Assembly (NCBI GenBank): GCA_015345905.1
Contig: JADDTR010000018.1
Location: 310,361-374,360, forward strand
Length of the DNA stretch: 64,000 nt
Direction: 5' to 3'
Source: Aotearoamyces nothofagi
Lineage: Eukaryota > Ascomycota > Leotiomycetes > Leotiales > Tympanidaceae
Part shown: positions 30,719 through 44,145 of the stretch, one piece after another
Layout of the letters: the number at the start of each line of letters is the position of its first letter
How positions within the stretch are numbered: the first letter of the stretch is position 1
Notes under the pieces: model-generated
The model's input: only the letters and a program-made list of their open reading frames with translations
Databases searched by the model: none
Told to the model about the DNA's origin: nothing
Position numbers and translations under genes: made by a program

Positions 30719-32564
30719 CCCCTACAATTCGCCGGTGCAGTGAATCCGTCCGTCCCTCGTCTGTACTGCAAATTGCAAATTGCAAGATCCATCCCCTCTC
30801 TCTAGAGATAGCTGGACGTGCAGATGAAGAGGCTGGGTCTCTGTCTCGGAGATGGGAGCGGAGCGTGGGTACGGTATATATCGTGTGCGTGTATATATAT
30901 ATAGGTGTGTGTATTATGGGACGATAGTTGCGATTCTGACAGCTCTTGCCATCTGATAATCCTCTCGAGTCTTTTCATTTCATTTCATACCCCTATACTC
31001 ATATATATACACATCAGTAAACAACAGCAGAGACCCGATGAATACAGCTCGCTCCGCTTTTTTTTCTTCTTCTCCTCTCTACTATTCTACAATACGATAC
31101 TATACTATTGAAATCCAAGGGACCAGCACTGCATGCCTTTTTGGGCAACAGTAGATAGCGGGAGCTGGTATATATATTCCCTCTCTCCCCCAAAACCCTG
31201 TAGACCTGAGCTGCAAAAATCAAGTATATATTGCTACGACTGTCAATCTTGTATTTCGTTTTCATGTTATACTTCACTACCTCTCCTCTCTCCTCCTCCC
31301 CCTCGCCACGCCACAGACACGGACACGGACACGGCACAGCGCACACACACCCACCCCCAGAGCTGCCCAATGCCCAAAACCGTAACCCTCCCCCGCGCGC
31401 ACCCTCCCCCCTTCTGCCCACAGGCCTGTCCTGGCGCCGCACCCCCGCCCCCCCCCCCTTTCCACAACGAGACGAGACGAGACGGGACGTCCGCCCTCTC
31501 TCTCTCTCTCTCTGCCGACCGGCCGGCGAGGGATGCGAGTGGCGAGTGCTGCAGCTGCGGCGCAGGGGTGTGGCGGGCGCAGGGGACAGGGGACAGGGCG
31601 CAGGGGGACACGGACACGGCACGGTGATTGCTGCTGCTGTTCGCGTTCGCGCCCGTCGTCCATCAACCGCTGCCCCGCCTGCATCTCGGCAGCACATGCA
31701 AGAAAAAGGCCGCTCTCTTTCCTTTCCCCCTCCTTTTTCGCCGCGACGATCCATCCGCCATCCCGCCAGATGCGGAGAAAAAGAAGAGAAGAGAAGAGAA
31801 GCCTTTTTTTTTTTTTCTTTCTCTTTTTTCCCGGGGTGCAGGTGCGGGGATGGATGGATGGATGGACGGTGCGCCCGAGGCGGAGCTGAGCGTGTTGTTG
31901 TCGTCGGTCGGTCGGTCGTCGCGGACCTGTCTATACACACACACTCCAGCCTCCGCATCACGGCTTCTGCGTGCCGGTTTGGCGGGGGGGGGGGGGGCTT
32001 GGGGTTGGGGTTGGGCCTCCTTTTAGACAGACAGACAGACAGACGGCTGAGCGGTGCACGCACGCGAGTGTCGGTTCCCAGCCGCCGCGTCGTCTGCGCT
32101 GCCCGCAGCCAACAGCCCACAGCATAGCACATCTCGGCACTTCGAACCAGTGGGCGAAGCATCGAATGCCGCGCTGGAGATCCTATCTGCATGCCGCGTT
32201 ACGGTATGGTCATATCACCATATCACCATCGAGGCTTCACGCATGTACACATCACATCGTTCGAGCTCACATTCAATTCGGCATTAGATATCCCGTGCAT
32301 GCATACATCATCGTAAGTCTTCCCAAGCCGTTGCCGCCGTGTCCCATTACCCGCGGCCCCTTTATATCCCAGACCAGATCAGCCACCTTCCATCACCCAT
32401 GATGGTTCGTAGCAGCCAGACCTCCGAAACATCTACACGTAAAATTTATACATGTCTCTATATACTCCGTATCCATCCATACATAATCATTAATCCCGTC
32501 TCCGTAACCAAAGCAAACACCACCAACCGTACACCTCCGGATCAGACATCATAATCAGGGGCGT
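30719..32564. other. Simple-sequence-rich spacer 3' of the glucan synthase
   Basis: No gene is supported. The stretch holds (CT)n at about 31495-31514, a T-rich run near 31805-31830, (GGAT)n at about 31848-31866, a G run with GGGGTT motifs at about 31981-32018 and (ACAG)n at about 32027-32043. Strong strand composition bias yields long open frames (31014-32192 minus; 31231-32127 plus) with low-complexity Arg/Pro/Ser proteins that I do not accept. Confidence 0.6.
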
Positions 32565-35500
32565 TCAAGGCTTGCTCAGCTGCTCCTTCCTGAAGAACCT
32601 GAAGAATCCCGTACAGATCCCCAGTTGCATAATCAACCCCACCCAGAACCACGCCTTGGTCACACCTGGATATGCCCCGCTCGTGAAGTCGGGGTACAGG
32701 TCTCCCGGGCCCACCTTGTTCGGCGCCGTCGCTCTGGCTGCAATCGTAGCCAGCGAACCTAGGATCTGTGCTGCGATCAGTGCGCCGGTGATGTGCAGGC
32801 GCGTCAGTGTCTGGAGCAGAATCATCCCGAATCCGACGCCTTGTAAGGCGTCCAGCGTGCCGAGCCAGAGCCAGAGGGAACGACCGACGAGTGCTGAGCC
32901 CAGAGGCGAGCCAGCCCATGGGAGGTACATGCCGAGGTTGCTGCAGGACCAGAGGATCTGGGCCCAGCGGGGAGCGCCGAGACCAATGGCGAAGAGAGGG
33001 AGGATCCAGGAGTGGTCTTTCGAGAGAACACCGAAAATCCAGAGAAAGGCAGCCCAGATGATGACGAAGAAAAGAATCACGAGGAGAACTATCTGCCAGA
33101 TTTTTGCGTGGTTTGACGACCAGAGGTATTGCCAGTTTCGGCCTGTAGAGGCACTCATGAAGTAGTTCTGAATGACCACTACTAAGAAGAACCAGAGGAC
33201 GATCTTACGTCGGATCATGGCGCTATAGAAGGACGGGACGTTGCCAGGGACCTGCCGGTAGTAGGTGGGGAGACCAAAGTAATTTATTAGTCCAACGGCC
33301 CAGAAAAGAGCGGCGATTGGGATTGCGATTGCTGTCATAGTTGTGCTGTTGGTAGTGACGAGTCCAGATGTAATCCCCGCAGACGCCTCCTTAGTTAGGT
33401 AGTTGCCCCATGCCCAGAGTGCGCAGACGTAGATTTGCTGCGTGCCTTGGATAACACAGGCTCTGAAGACCCAGGATTTGATCGGACTCCCTGCAAGGCA
33501 TGTATATTAGTACATTGCTTCCTAGATGGTTATAGATGAGACTTACCGCCCTCGTCACCGAAGTTCAGTGCAAAGAAGATAGATCCAGATGATGATGCGG
33601 TGCCGTACATGGCAGTAGCCACATTCTGTAACCAACCACGACTACCCGCGGTAGCAGCAAATGGTGCCACGCCCAAGAGAAGGAAAGCAAAGCCATAAAA
33701 GAAGAAAGGTACCGAGAGGACGTAAACCGATTTGACAGATCTGAACAGGAACCACCAGACCAAAGAGGTTCCGAGATAGATGCTGGCTGTGATATAAAGC
33801 TTATCTGCCGTCTGTCCCACCGTCCCGGAAAGTAGCGTAATCTGGTAAGAGTTGGCCGCAACAATCTGACCAAAGGCAAGGAAAAAGGTGTAAATCGGCC
33901 AGTCGCCGATTCTGCGTTGCATTAGTAGCTTGATCCCGGTCGGAGGCTTATAGTTGTCACCCAGTAGCCACTGGTCCTTCTCGTCGTCGTCTGGGTCCAT
34001 GTCGAAATGCGACATCTCAGCCTCGTCCCCGTAATGACTGAGTATGTCACTTGTAATACTTGCCGGCCGGGGCTTTTTAAGATGTCCTCCTTTATGAACC
34101 GAAGGTGCCGGCGTACTGGCGCCACTAAAACGACCTAATTTCGCGGCTTTGAATTGGCCATACCATTGTCTCTCTGATTTGACGAGATAATGCTCGATGC
34201 AGAGGCTGTCTTCGGAATTATCTCCCGACAGCTTCTCAAGATGCTTTTCAAAGGCACTGTAATACTCTCCGCGACTGTCGGTGAAATCAGGGTCCACCTT
34301 TTGAAGGTTAAAGTCCTTTTTGTCGCCAACAATAGAAGCCAAGCTCAGTGTACTACTGATGCGATGGTGTTCCGAAATTTGAACTTTCAAATTAGACCCG
34401 GAGGAGCCAGAAGCACGATCGCGATCGCTTCTCACCATTTCATCTTGCCAGGGGACTGTAGGTGGTCGCAAAGCAAACCCACCAGGCATCGACGAAGTAG
34501 TCGAATCCATGGAATTTCCAGCTTGATGCCCGTAAGTGAGGAACGAGCTTCTCGAAACGAGCCCTGAGCCTGGAGGCGTAAGTTCGTATTCCTCTGTAGT
34601 CAGTGCCGTGCCTGGACGCTCAAATTCTCGTCCTGATTCCAAGTCGGGACTCTCATTTAGTTCAAAGACTGCACGCTTGGGTGTCATGTCGCCCATCAAG
34701 TCGGTCCGCTCAGACGATATGATTCCCGGACTAGCCAGTGGTACGACCATGTCAGGATTGTATGCGGCAACATGATCCTCCGTCTCTTGGTCGCTCCCTT
34801 GGCGTGAGCGTGATCGAGAAGAAGGCCTAGAATGACTTAGACCGAAAGGTCCCGGGAGAAGGGATCTTCCACGAGAAGTGCCAGGTCTATTAGATACCTT
34901 CAATGCCTCCTTCTCATGTATCTTGATCGCCGTAGATTGAAGAGCTTCTAGCTGAGCCACCCAAGCAGCAACAGGGAATCTCTGCTTGCCGCTCTTTGCT
35001 CTCATAGCTCTTCGAACCTCTGGCTTTGATGCTAGTGCATCCTTGATGGCGATCTTGAACTGATGAAGTAGATGAGACGTAGTTGTAGACTCAACGGTAA
35101 ACCACCAGCCAGGCATCTGCCCCAGTCCACCCACTCTTGCGCCAATACCAAGAGCGCCTTTCCGGCCGAACTCTACAGCAACAAGTCCAAAAGGCTCGTC
35201 ACGAGAAGGAATCAGTGCAAATTCAGCTCCACTAAAAACAAATGGTGGAAGAGCTGTAAACTCGGGTTTGGAGAAAACACGACCCTTGTACTTCTTCATC
35301 ATAACATCAAGCTTCAAAGCTGCGAATTTCCCGTAAAGATCGATGACAGGACCAATACACAAGAGTTGCACTTTTGGGTTCTCTTCGAGAACTGCAGGCA
35401 TAACATCGGCAATTAAGTCAACCCCCTTTTGCATACTCCAGCGTCCAACGAACACGAGTAAATCGGCTTCGGGGTCCTGGTCTAGTCCGGCCCATTCCTG

Positions 35501-38500
35501 TGCTTTACGTTTGAGCTCGGGCCTTGCAGCCTCAAATTTCTCATCCACGACGACGTCTTTGGTGTCTTGTGATCCAGACCAATCTCCAAGATCTGTTGGA
35601 TCGGGATTTGGAAGTTGGCCAACTTTGCTTAGTCCCCAGAAAATAGGATATCGAGCGTGTGATCGTGCACCATACTTTTTACTAACACCAACGGCACCAA
35701 ATCCCTTTTGATGTATGCGGAGGTACGAACTACCAGCATGGAGCAAATTGAAGACGTCGCCGAACTGCACATACTTGTGGACAATTTCAGGGCTCAGGTT
35801 GTAGACATCGCTTGGAATTATTAGCAACCGGGTTTAAAATAAGAATTCCGAGACCTAAACTTACCAGACTTCTTTGAATTCCTTTGGTGTGCGCAAAGGC
35901 CAGAGACCTTGGAATTCGGCGTTGTGAAGCGAAAGACAAACAGGAATAGTTCGCTCAGGCAAGAGATGTAGTGGGGCCGCAGCTCCATGGTAGTCGTTGA
36001 TGTGATAGATATCAACAGGAAATCGCTTTATCGCAAGTGCAATACATTGATTCCAGCTGCTGTAGTAAACTGCGGAATCCAAGTCGTCCATTCGTGGTGG
36101 GTATGGCTCCGATTTCGTTTGGCCTCTAAACACCGGAGCATCCAATAATACATAAGTGATGTTGCGGAGTCGATGGTACTGAACCTGGACTTCATACTGA
36201 GAGCCTAGGACAGTGATTATCATAGGTTCAGCAGGCTCATCCACAGGATAGTCAATTCCACCAACACAGGGGACAACCCAAATCAAGTCTTCATGTCCCA
36301 GATTCTTGCCCATTAATTGAGCCATGACACCGAGACCGCCAATCTTGATCTTGATGCCCCAGTCCTCAATATCGTACTCCATTGTAGCGATCAACACAGT
36401 TCGTCTGGCAGCACCGGCGTCTTGGGCCAAGACGTTCATCGAAACACTAGCCGAAGGTAACATTGCGAAAGGCCGATCAGAGTCTCCCTTGTGGAATATC
36501 CTTCTTACAGCAAGCGGAAATATTGATTTCTTCTCTGTAATTCCGACCTGATTATGCTTCACAGAGTAGAATATTCCCATAAAGGCCCAGACACTAGCAG
36601 CTCCAGTAACGATTGGAATAATCCATGAGATGACGAAGATTGCGATTTGGATCCAGGCATTACCTGATGGGATAACTTCAAATCGGTAGTTGGCGTCGTT
36701 GACTGCTAATTGCCAGCCCAAGTAGGGCATTGCAGGCACTTTGGTAATATTGACAACCGTAGGAGCAAGAGACGATGGTGGCATGCGATCGAGGACACCA
36801 TCGCCGTCTGCATCACCAAATACTCCAGTCTGATCTGGTTGATGATCTGGATTGATGCCCCATTCATCTGTAAAGAGTTAGTATTTCGTACGACGCCGCC
36901 ATGGTATTGTTACTTACTTATTTGCACGATTGCAGGCCATTCGGTCATGAAATCATACCTCCAAATACCATATTTATCTTGCTTGAACTCGTCAGCGAGG
37001 CCCGCATCATACCCGTATTGATTGAAAGGGCCGTGGGCAAACAAATGCGGTAGCCTCCGGGCTGGAAGATCATCTCGATCAAGGTCCGCATGTTGGAAAT
37101 AATCGCTGCTACCAGATAATTTGTTGTGATATTGAACAATAACATGCTCTCCCTTCCAAGCTTGACGTGCTGTCCCAGTCCACTCCTTTGGTCCTAGCGT
37201 AGAATTTCCGCCGGTATATGGCATCCAGTCGCTATAATGTGTCCAGTCGAGAGTATATCTCCAAGAATCGGCCCCAGCAGCCTTGTGTGAAATATAGAGG
37301 GTGCCATTTTCGTATTTATGCAGAAGTTGAGATGTGTAGTTGGCTTGGCGAGGAAATACAACTGGATTGTCAGATTGACCGGTACGAAAGAGGAACCTGT
37401 CAGTAGACCCGGTAGTCATGCTCGAGTTACTACTAGCAGAGCTAATATTGCTGAATGAAATAGCATGGACACCATTTGAGACGTTGGTAAGATTTGCAGT
37501 GAAAGTCCAAACTGTTGGCAGACTTCCTACATACTCAGTGATGTTGACAGGGTCAATTGTACTACAATTAATTGATGATTGGACTAGCGTCGGGACGCGC
37601 CCGTCTTCGGTTGTCGAGGTAAAGTTAAGCTTCGAGGTGAGATCTGAACAACTCATAGGCGCAGAAAACCCGATTGATATTTGGACAGACTCTTGTCCAC
37701 CTGGTGGAGCGGTAGAATAAATGCGATAATCATGTCCAGGGGAGAAACTTGTTAGCATTGGCCTGTTAGAAACGAATTTGGCCTTTGGGACATATGCTTT
37801 GAACTCCCATGGACGCATTTCCACTTCATCAATACAACCATTGAATTCCAAAGATCCGTCAATACCTAATTTGGTGGAACTATCTATCAGGGTAACTTCT
37901 TCATATGGATAGAACAGATTCTTGACCGTTGTTCCGGAATCGAACGGAGAGATAAGGGCAGTGTCGTCTGAACAGTTGAACTTGTAATTGATCGTGGTAT
38001 TATCGTTTTGATAGACAAGCCATACGCTCTGGTTTCCTTGGCCAGAACCAGAAAGATCTTGTGTGGCGCTGAATCGACTTCGAACAGTACTCCACAATCC
38101 AAGTTCGGTAGGAGTCGTGCCGGAACCAGGGAGGAAAATATTCCTAGTCTGTTTCGAGAGACTCTGTAGAAACAATCCATCATTGAGAGCTGGGTAATTT
38201 TCTCGCATTTCGTACATAGTTTTGAGGATATTTCGGAGTGGGTGGGAAGGGTCACGATGGTCCAAGGAATTCCAAGGATCTGAGCAACCCTGTTGCGCCT
38301 TTTGATCGGGGAAATCGAAGTACTAGAGAACGTCAGACTACGATCATAAGAAAGCAGGAATTCATCTTACCTGTAATGATCCAACAATATAACAGCCGTG
38401 GACCTCCCACGCAAGAGCGGCAGACATTGCTTGTCTCCCAAACACATAGTTTCCAGCTGTATTATCGAGCACATAAAACTAAGCCAAAATCAGTCAAGAT

Positions 38501-40210
38501 GCTATCAACGCTCTGATAAATTTTAATCTTACACCTTGCTCTTCTCCCCATAATGTCAATGGTATACCTGGCATATGTAAGGTGGTGATGTATGTTCCGA
38601 GAAGCTGCTTCTCAATACCGTACTCAATCGACGGCCATCGAAAAACATCTGTGTAGCTATTAATAAGGCAGTCAAATTAAAGGATACACAAAGTACCAAC
38701 CTTGATTAGAAGTGCCGTACATATGCCTTGCATCAATTTCATTAGTGTTAGGGTTGATTAAATCATTAGTTGTCAAAATCTCATTCCAAGTATCGACGAA
38801 ATCCACAGGCGTATCGTAGCCACTAGCCAGATTACCATCCATACCCAAGAATCTCGTCAAACTCCTATAAATCGAGTAATGGAAAGCAGCGGAATCGAGA
38901 GCATTCTTGTCCACGTCTCGTATAAATAATGAACTGTTTGACGTATTGGTGAGCTGCACGGCAGCGAGGAGACTAGTTGGGACCATATCGGGTTGCCGTC
39001 CCCGCCCGAGATAAATGCTACCAAAGGTGTTACCTCCAGTGATTTCGCCTGGGATAAAGAAGTTCTCCTTGCCAACACTACGGGCACATTCACGCATGGC
39101 ATGGCTGAACTCGCCGAGGGCGTCGACAGTAATTTGAGTTGCTTTGTCGAGACGAAAACCATCGATATCAAGTTGGCGAATAAGCATGCAAGAGAAATGC
39201 TCAATACGTTCCCTCACAGAAGGGTACCATTCACGTAGACGATCTTGAACAGAGGCGAATTTTGAAAGCTACAGTAAGTTAGCTGAACTCTGAAATCAAA
39301 TGATCACCGTCATAACGGCTACCGTAACCAAAACTAACCTGACGTTGCCAATCCGGATGCACACCGAAAGCCTCAGTATCACCATACTGATCAAAGTCGG
39401 AGTCGTAACATCCCTTCATCTGACTTGTAATATCGTCACCAAGAGGAAAGCCGGTCTCTAACCAGAACCTCGGGTAGTCACAGGTATCATTGTAATTACT
39501 TCCCGGTCGAAAATCGAGATATTGCCGGTTAGGATCTCGCCATGTAACCAGGTGTTCTCCGAAGATGAATGGGGCCGATGAATTAGGGTAGCCTTCAAAG
39601 AGGTTGAGATCACCCATGGTAGCAACTGTATTATCTGCAATAACGTACACTAAATGAAGTCAGCTTGATGTACATACAAAGTCGCATAGATGAAGACATC
39701 AAGTGGATGCTTACTCCCGCGGTTGTGGACTTCGGTAATCATCTCCCGATACTTTGTGATATCACCAAAGTGTTGATCCAGAAGAGTAAAGTCCAACGGC
39801 GAATATGCATCTGCGCCCCATGGCATATTGATGAATGGACTACCCGCAATATACAGCCCTTTGACTCCCATTCCCTGTATATAATCCAAGCTGTCGATAA
39901 TGCCCTCAAGATCTCCACCGTGTCTAAGCTGTGTTTGCATAATATCATGTTCGAATGCTGTTCCATTTGCATCATCATTTGATGGATCACCGTTCACAAA
40001 TTTGTCCAGGAAGAGAGTGTAGACCGGAAAGCGCCAATTCGATGGTGATGGATGATAAGTGTGATTCTCCCATTCTCCATAGTAGTCGAGAGGGTGGACG
40101 GCAGTCTTGTTTTCATTCAAGTTATACCCAACATATTCTTCCTCATATCGTAATGCCGAGATACTCCCAACCAACAAGCTTCCAGCCAAGATCCTCAACA
40201 GCGAGAGCAT
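32565..40210 (-). CDS. ags1: Cell-wall alpha-1,3-glucan synthase
   Basis: Integral plasma-membrane enzyme of about 2,350-2,400 residues that makes the alpha-1,3-glucan of the wall. Start at 40210 with signal peptide (MLSLLRILAGSLLVGSISA). An extracellular GH13 amylase-like domain follows, with DGFRLDK (nucleophile Asp), FIPGEITGGN (acid Glu) and LTLWGEEQG. After a beta-rich segment and one helix (WIQIAIFVISWIIPIVTG) comes the cytosolic GT5 synthase with KIGGLGVMAQ, IYHINDYHGA and PSRDEPFGLVAVEFG. A Ser-rich linker (about 34900-33950) precedes about a dozen C-terminal helices, thought to be the export channel. Some ten introns interrupt it; exon 1 is 39715-40210 and exon 2 starts at 39649. All three parts look intact. 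No amylase genes (amyD/amyG type) lie beside it, unlike some Aspergillus ags loci. Confidence 0.96.
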
Positions 40211-43200
40211 CTCGCAGCGCTGTTACTGTCTTCTGCTCTCTATAGTTAAATGATGTAATGAGTGGAGAAAGGTGTGTGGCAAAGCGGGAAAGATTCAGCT
40301 CGAAAGACAACAGATCCCCAAACCTCCCACGACAACGAATGTGTGACCTCTAACGAATGTAATTGGAACCGAGAGCGGGATGCACGGAACATACAGTACA
40401 GCGAGGAAAGATGCAAAGTAGAAGAGAACCAAGAAAGCTTACTGTTGGAAAGAGATATATCAAAAATGCCTAAACATGATCCGCCACTCAGCCTACCTAA
40501 ATCCAGGGGATTGCCTCAAGGATTGTGCCTTGTCATCACAGCACAGATTCCCAAAATGGGTGGCCCCTGGCCTACTCAAATGCATGGATTGCCTTCGCTG
40601 GTTTATACAGATGCACAGCCGAAGAAATAGACATGGTATTTCTCTACTCAAAACTGATCCATAAGAGTGGTTGAAGTCTAGCTGTAGTGGGGCGGGTAAG
40701 GCTGCCATATTGAAATCTTAAAGAGACAGCTAAAGCCATGCTGCTAGCACATGAAGTAGTGCTCGTGATATTACAGGATGCCCTGGCGCCTTGGTACGAT
40801 AACTTAAGCATACTGGATGCGAAGCGAAGAAACGTGGTCGACGGCTATCTGAAAGGGGACGATGCAGACACACTCGTGCTGTGGTGGGGCAAGTATCATG
40901 GTTCCAATCGAGGTTGAGACGGTGGCTGTCACGTCCAGTAGTCTAGGCAGACAGTAATACTGTAACAGCTACAAGCTGTGCAAATTCTTTCCTGGCACCT
41001 CGTAATCGAGCAGCCATCCCCTGAAGGTGTTTCGCTGACTGGGGGTCTGGACATAAAGGAGCCATACACTGCCACAGTAAGAGCCCTGGCTCATCGTGTC
41101 AGAGAGGATGTGCCACGGACACCTTCTTGCCAAAAGCCAAGCCGTAAGGCTGTTCCTGATACGCCGCATAACAAAATAACGGTAGGGGTGCAGATTAAAC
41201 CGTTGAAAATCCTGCAGCTTCGCAGGGAGTAACAGTCGAAAAACGCTGCTGCACCATGACTTTATGTGACAAAAAGAGACCATACAGGAGAGCGGCGTCA
41301 AATAGCGACGTTGAAGTTTGATTTGGGCACATAGGAAGATAATACAAGCATCATGATAGCGCAGATGGGAAATCTCATTCGCCGACGTCGTCGCTGTGGA
41401 TCTTAGAAGCAGGGCGGCAATGGAGAACTCATAATCTCGTTGGGCGACACGTTTAACACAGTATCCCAGCAACCGACAGCGAGCGGGATGATAAATACGA
41501 AGCTCCACATCATGCGCATATGTAGCATGGATTTATGCTTGTTTTTGGTACCCGTGAGTTGATGACACGGAACCATGTGCAAGCAGGGGCCGACGATCGA
41601 GCAGAGCAGTGTGGTGGTGTTGTTGGTGATGCTTGATGTACGGCTAATCCTGCACTTGGTAGGAGGGATAAGCATTGACTGGTGCTTCCATCTGAAAAGA
41701 CGGCGCGGAAAGTCGGCGTAGGGATAGAGGAAGAAGCCAAGATGCGACCTATTATCCGTATATAGCCCCAGCCTATCCTTTACCGTATCGTACTCGGGAT
41801 GGGTCTCCATGGCCCGGCACAGTTGGTCGTGATGCGCTATGCAGGAGAATGATATTAGATAGGGTACAGTACGAGAGAAGAGTAGAGGCCCCAAACGGGC
41901 CAAACGGGGCTCGATGCAGTGGAATGCGGTGCGGCAAAGGTCTCGAAACGGCAATGTATACCAGAGTATACAGTACAGAACAGTGCCGACCGATACAATC
42001 TGGGACTCGGGCGGCGCACGGCAGCTCAAGGGTTGCTTACCTGGTTCATTGGGACAGACCTGACGTTTCTCCGGGCAATGATGTCGTGAGATACAGTAAG
42101 AAGGTAGGGAACGGTCCGTCGCTAAGCCATCACTCATCACTGATCAGGTATCAGGTATCAGGCACCCAGGTCCTGCAGGCCAGGGCCAAGGGTTCTACTC
42201 CGACGACCATGTCTCCTCGTACCGGCAGCTTATTTTTAGACAGGCCTTGACAACGTTGCATACATATTGCAATGTACATATTTATCAGCACAGCGCATTG
42301 GAAAGGCTGGAGTGCAAGGCGTCGTTTACACTGCAGTGCAGTACATACGGTGCGGTACAGTAGCTGGCTGTCCGGTAAGTATCTATCTGAACCTAAGGTA
42401 GGTGCTTTATATACGGAGTACAGCACAGCAGTAGATATCTACGCTGGCTACATCATCATCCTTACAGGCAAAGTACCTACTAACTCGGGTGATCCTCCAG
42501 CAATACGCAGCCGTTCAACATACACAATCAGTGCCGATAGAGCTTCCGTGTTAACAATAAGTACCTACCTCCGGAGCTTCCTTCTTGGCAAAACGGAGTC
42601 TCTGACTGATACGAATGGCAATCTTACTGAGCCGTAGGTGCCGTGGGTGCCGTGGGTGCCGTTGGAGACGCTGTCAGGGTTCGCGATACGGCCATACAGT
42701 AAAGGAATCAGTAGTCTCCGAGCGGTCAGTGCAGATCCTTCCAGTGTGATGGAAGCCGGAATCCTCAGATAGCGAGCGCCATAGCGCCTGCTGCCGGCTG
42801 GCACAGTATGTACTTACTGGGCCGACTGGGCCGGCTACGCCTTAACAATTTCCCTTATTCCTTTTTTCTTTCTGAGGCTGCAACAGTGGTTGCCGCTGCG
42901 GCTGCCACTGCGGCTGCCACTGCGACTGTGACTGTTCCTTCGTATGCACACCACCATCACCATCATACTCGTGCACAAGCAGGTTTGTGATTATAACACA
43001 TATGCTTGTGGGCTGTCGCCACAGCCCAGTGGAGGCGATGCTGAGACAGCTAGCGAACAGTTTTTCCCGTCCCCATCCACATCGCAACTCTAAACAATTC
43101 TGACGAGTCTAGAACTCGTCGCGAGGAATGTGAAGAACTGCTGCCAGACGGGCATGCGACGAAGACGCTACCAAGGCTTGATCAATATTGCAACTCTCGC

Positions 43201-44111
43201 GATCCACTCAGAAGCTTCTTTAAGAGGAATAGGTCTCAGAAGAGTGAGCAAGATAAGGTCCCCCAGTAGATGGATGAGGTGCGAAATACGGCACAGTACC
43301 TACATTTGGGTACCTACCCCTGACAGAAGCCGCCGTTCTGGACAAAGAAAGGGAGGTAAAGTGCCTGGCCAATAAATATCGATAATAATCACTCCTCGAT
43401 CCATACTTTCCCTTCCCTGTCAGGGTATCTACAGTACCTATGCAGATAGACATCAATCAAAGGATGCACTGCATTACCAAAATATCACCAAAACAACAAA
43501 AAATAAGAGAGGCAGCCAGGGCAGGGCCTGATACAAGCCTGGTCAAGGCCATGCGACCGTGCCACCTTCAACCAGCTTTCTAGCGCAACGACCATCGCCG
43601 CACGATACGATACCATCTCGCGACCCAACTCGGAGGAGCCGAGGAAAGGCAGCATGCATGCATCGGTGCGTCGATGCCCTGTGTAGAAAGAAATACACGG
43701 GATGGCCAGAACAGAAGTATTCGACCCAGATCGAGAAAATGACAAAGCTTATTGCTACTGCTGTGCTGTCAGTACTACCGTACATTATGCATCTGGCTGT
43801 TGCTACAGTACAGCATATTAGGTAGCTTTACAGTAAGTAACCTTAAACCCTCCGGTGTCTCGGCTGTTGCTAAAGTATCCTAATTCCCCTCTAACTTGTT
43901 GCTTAAATTAACCATAATATCTTCTTTCTTTTAGCCTTTCGCGCCGTGGCTTTTCGTGCGCGCCTATCTTTGCACCTGGCATCGTCATTCTTCTCCTCCT
44001 TCACGTGCATTTGGCATTTGGTTCAAAGAGACTGATGGAGATGTTGATTGTCTTTCATTCATTCATTCATCCACTAACAATCTGACTATTCAGAATGGAA
44101 GCCCATATTGG

Positions 44112-44145
<34 letters not shown>

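Noticed and set aside
31231-32127. 298-codon open frame on the plus strand
   Set aside because: Same repeat-rich block; the product is Pro/His/Arg-rich low complexity caused by base composition.
31014-32192. 392-codon open frame on the minus strand
   Set aside because: Low-complexity Arg/Ala/Ser product over simple repeats, with equally long frames on the other strand and no domain.
41403-42140. 245-codon open frame on the minus strand
   Set aside because: No domain, codon pattern or intron structure; competing frames overlap it. It could be revisited with RNA data.
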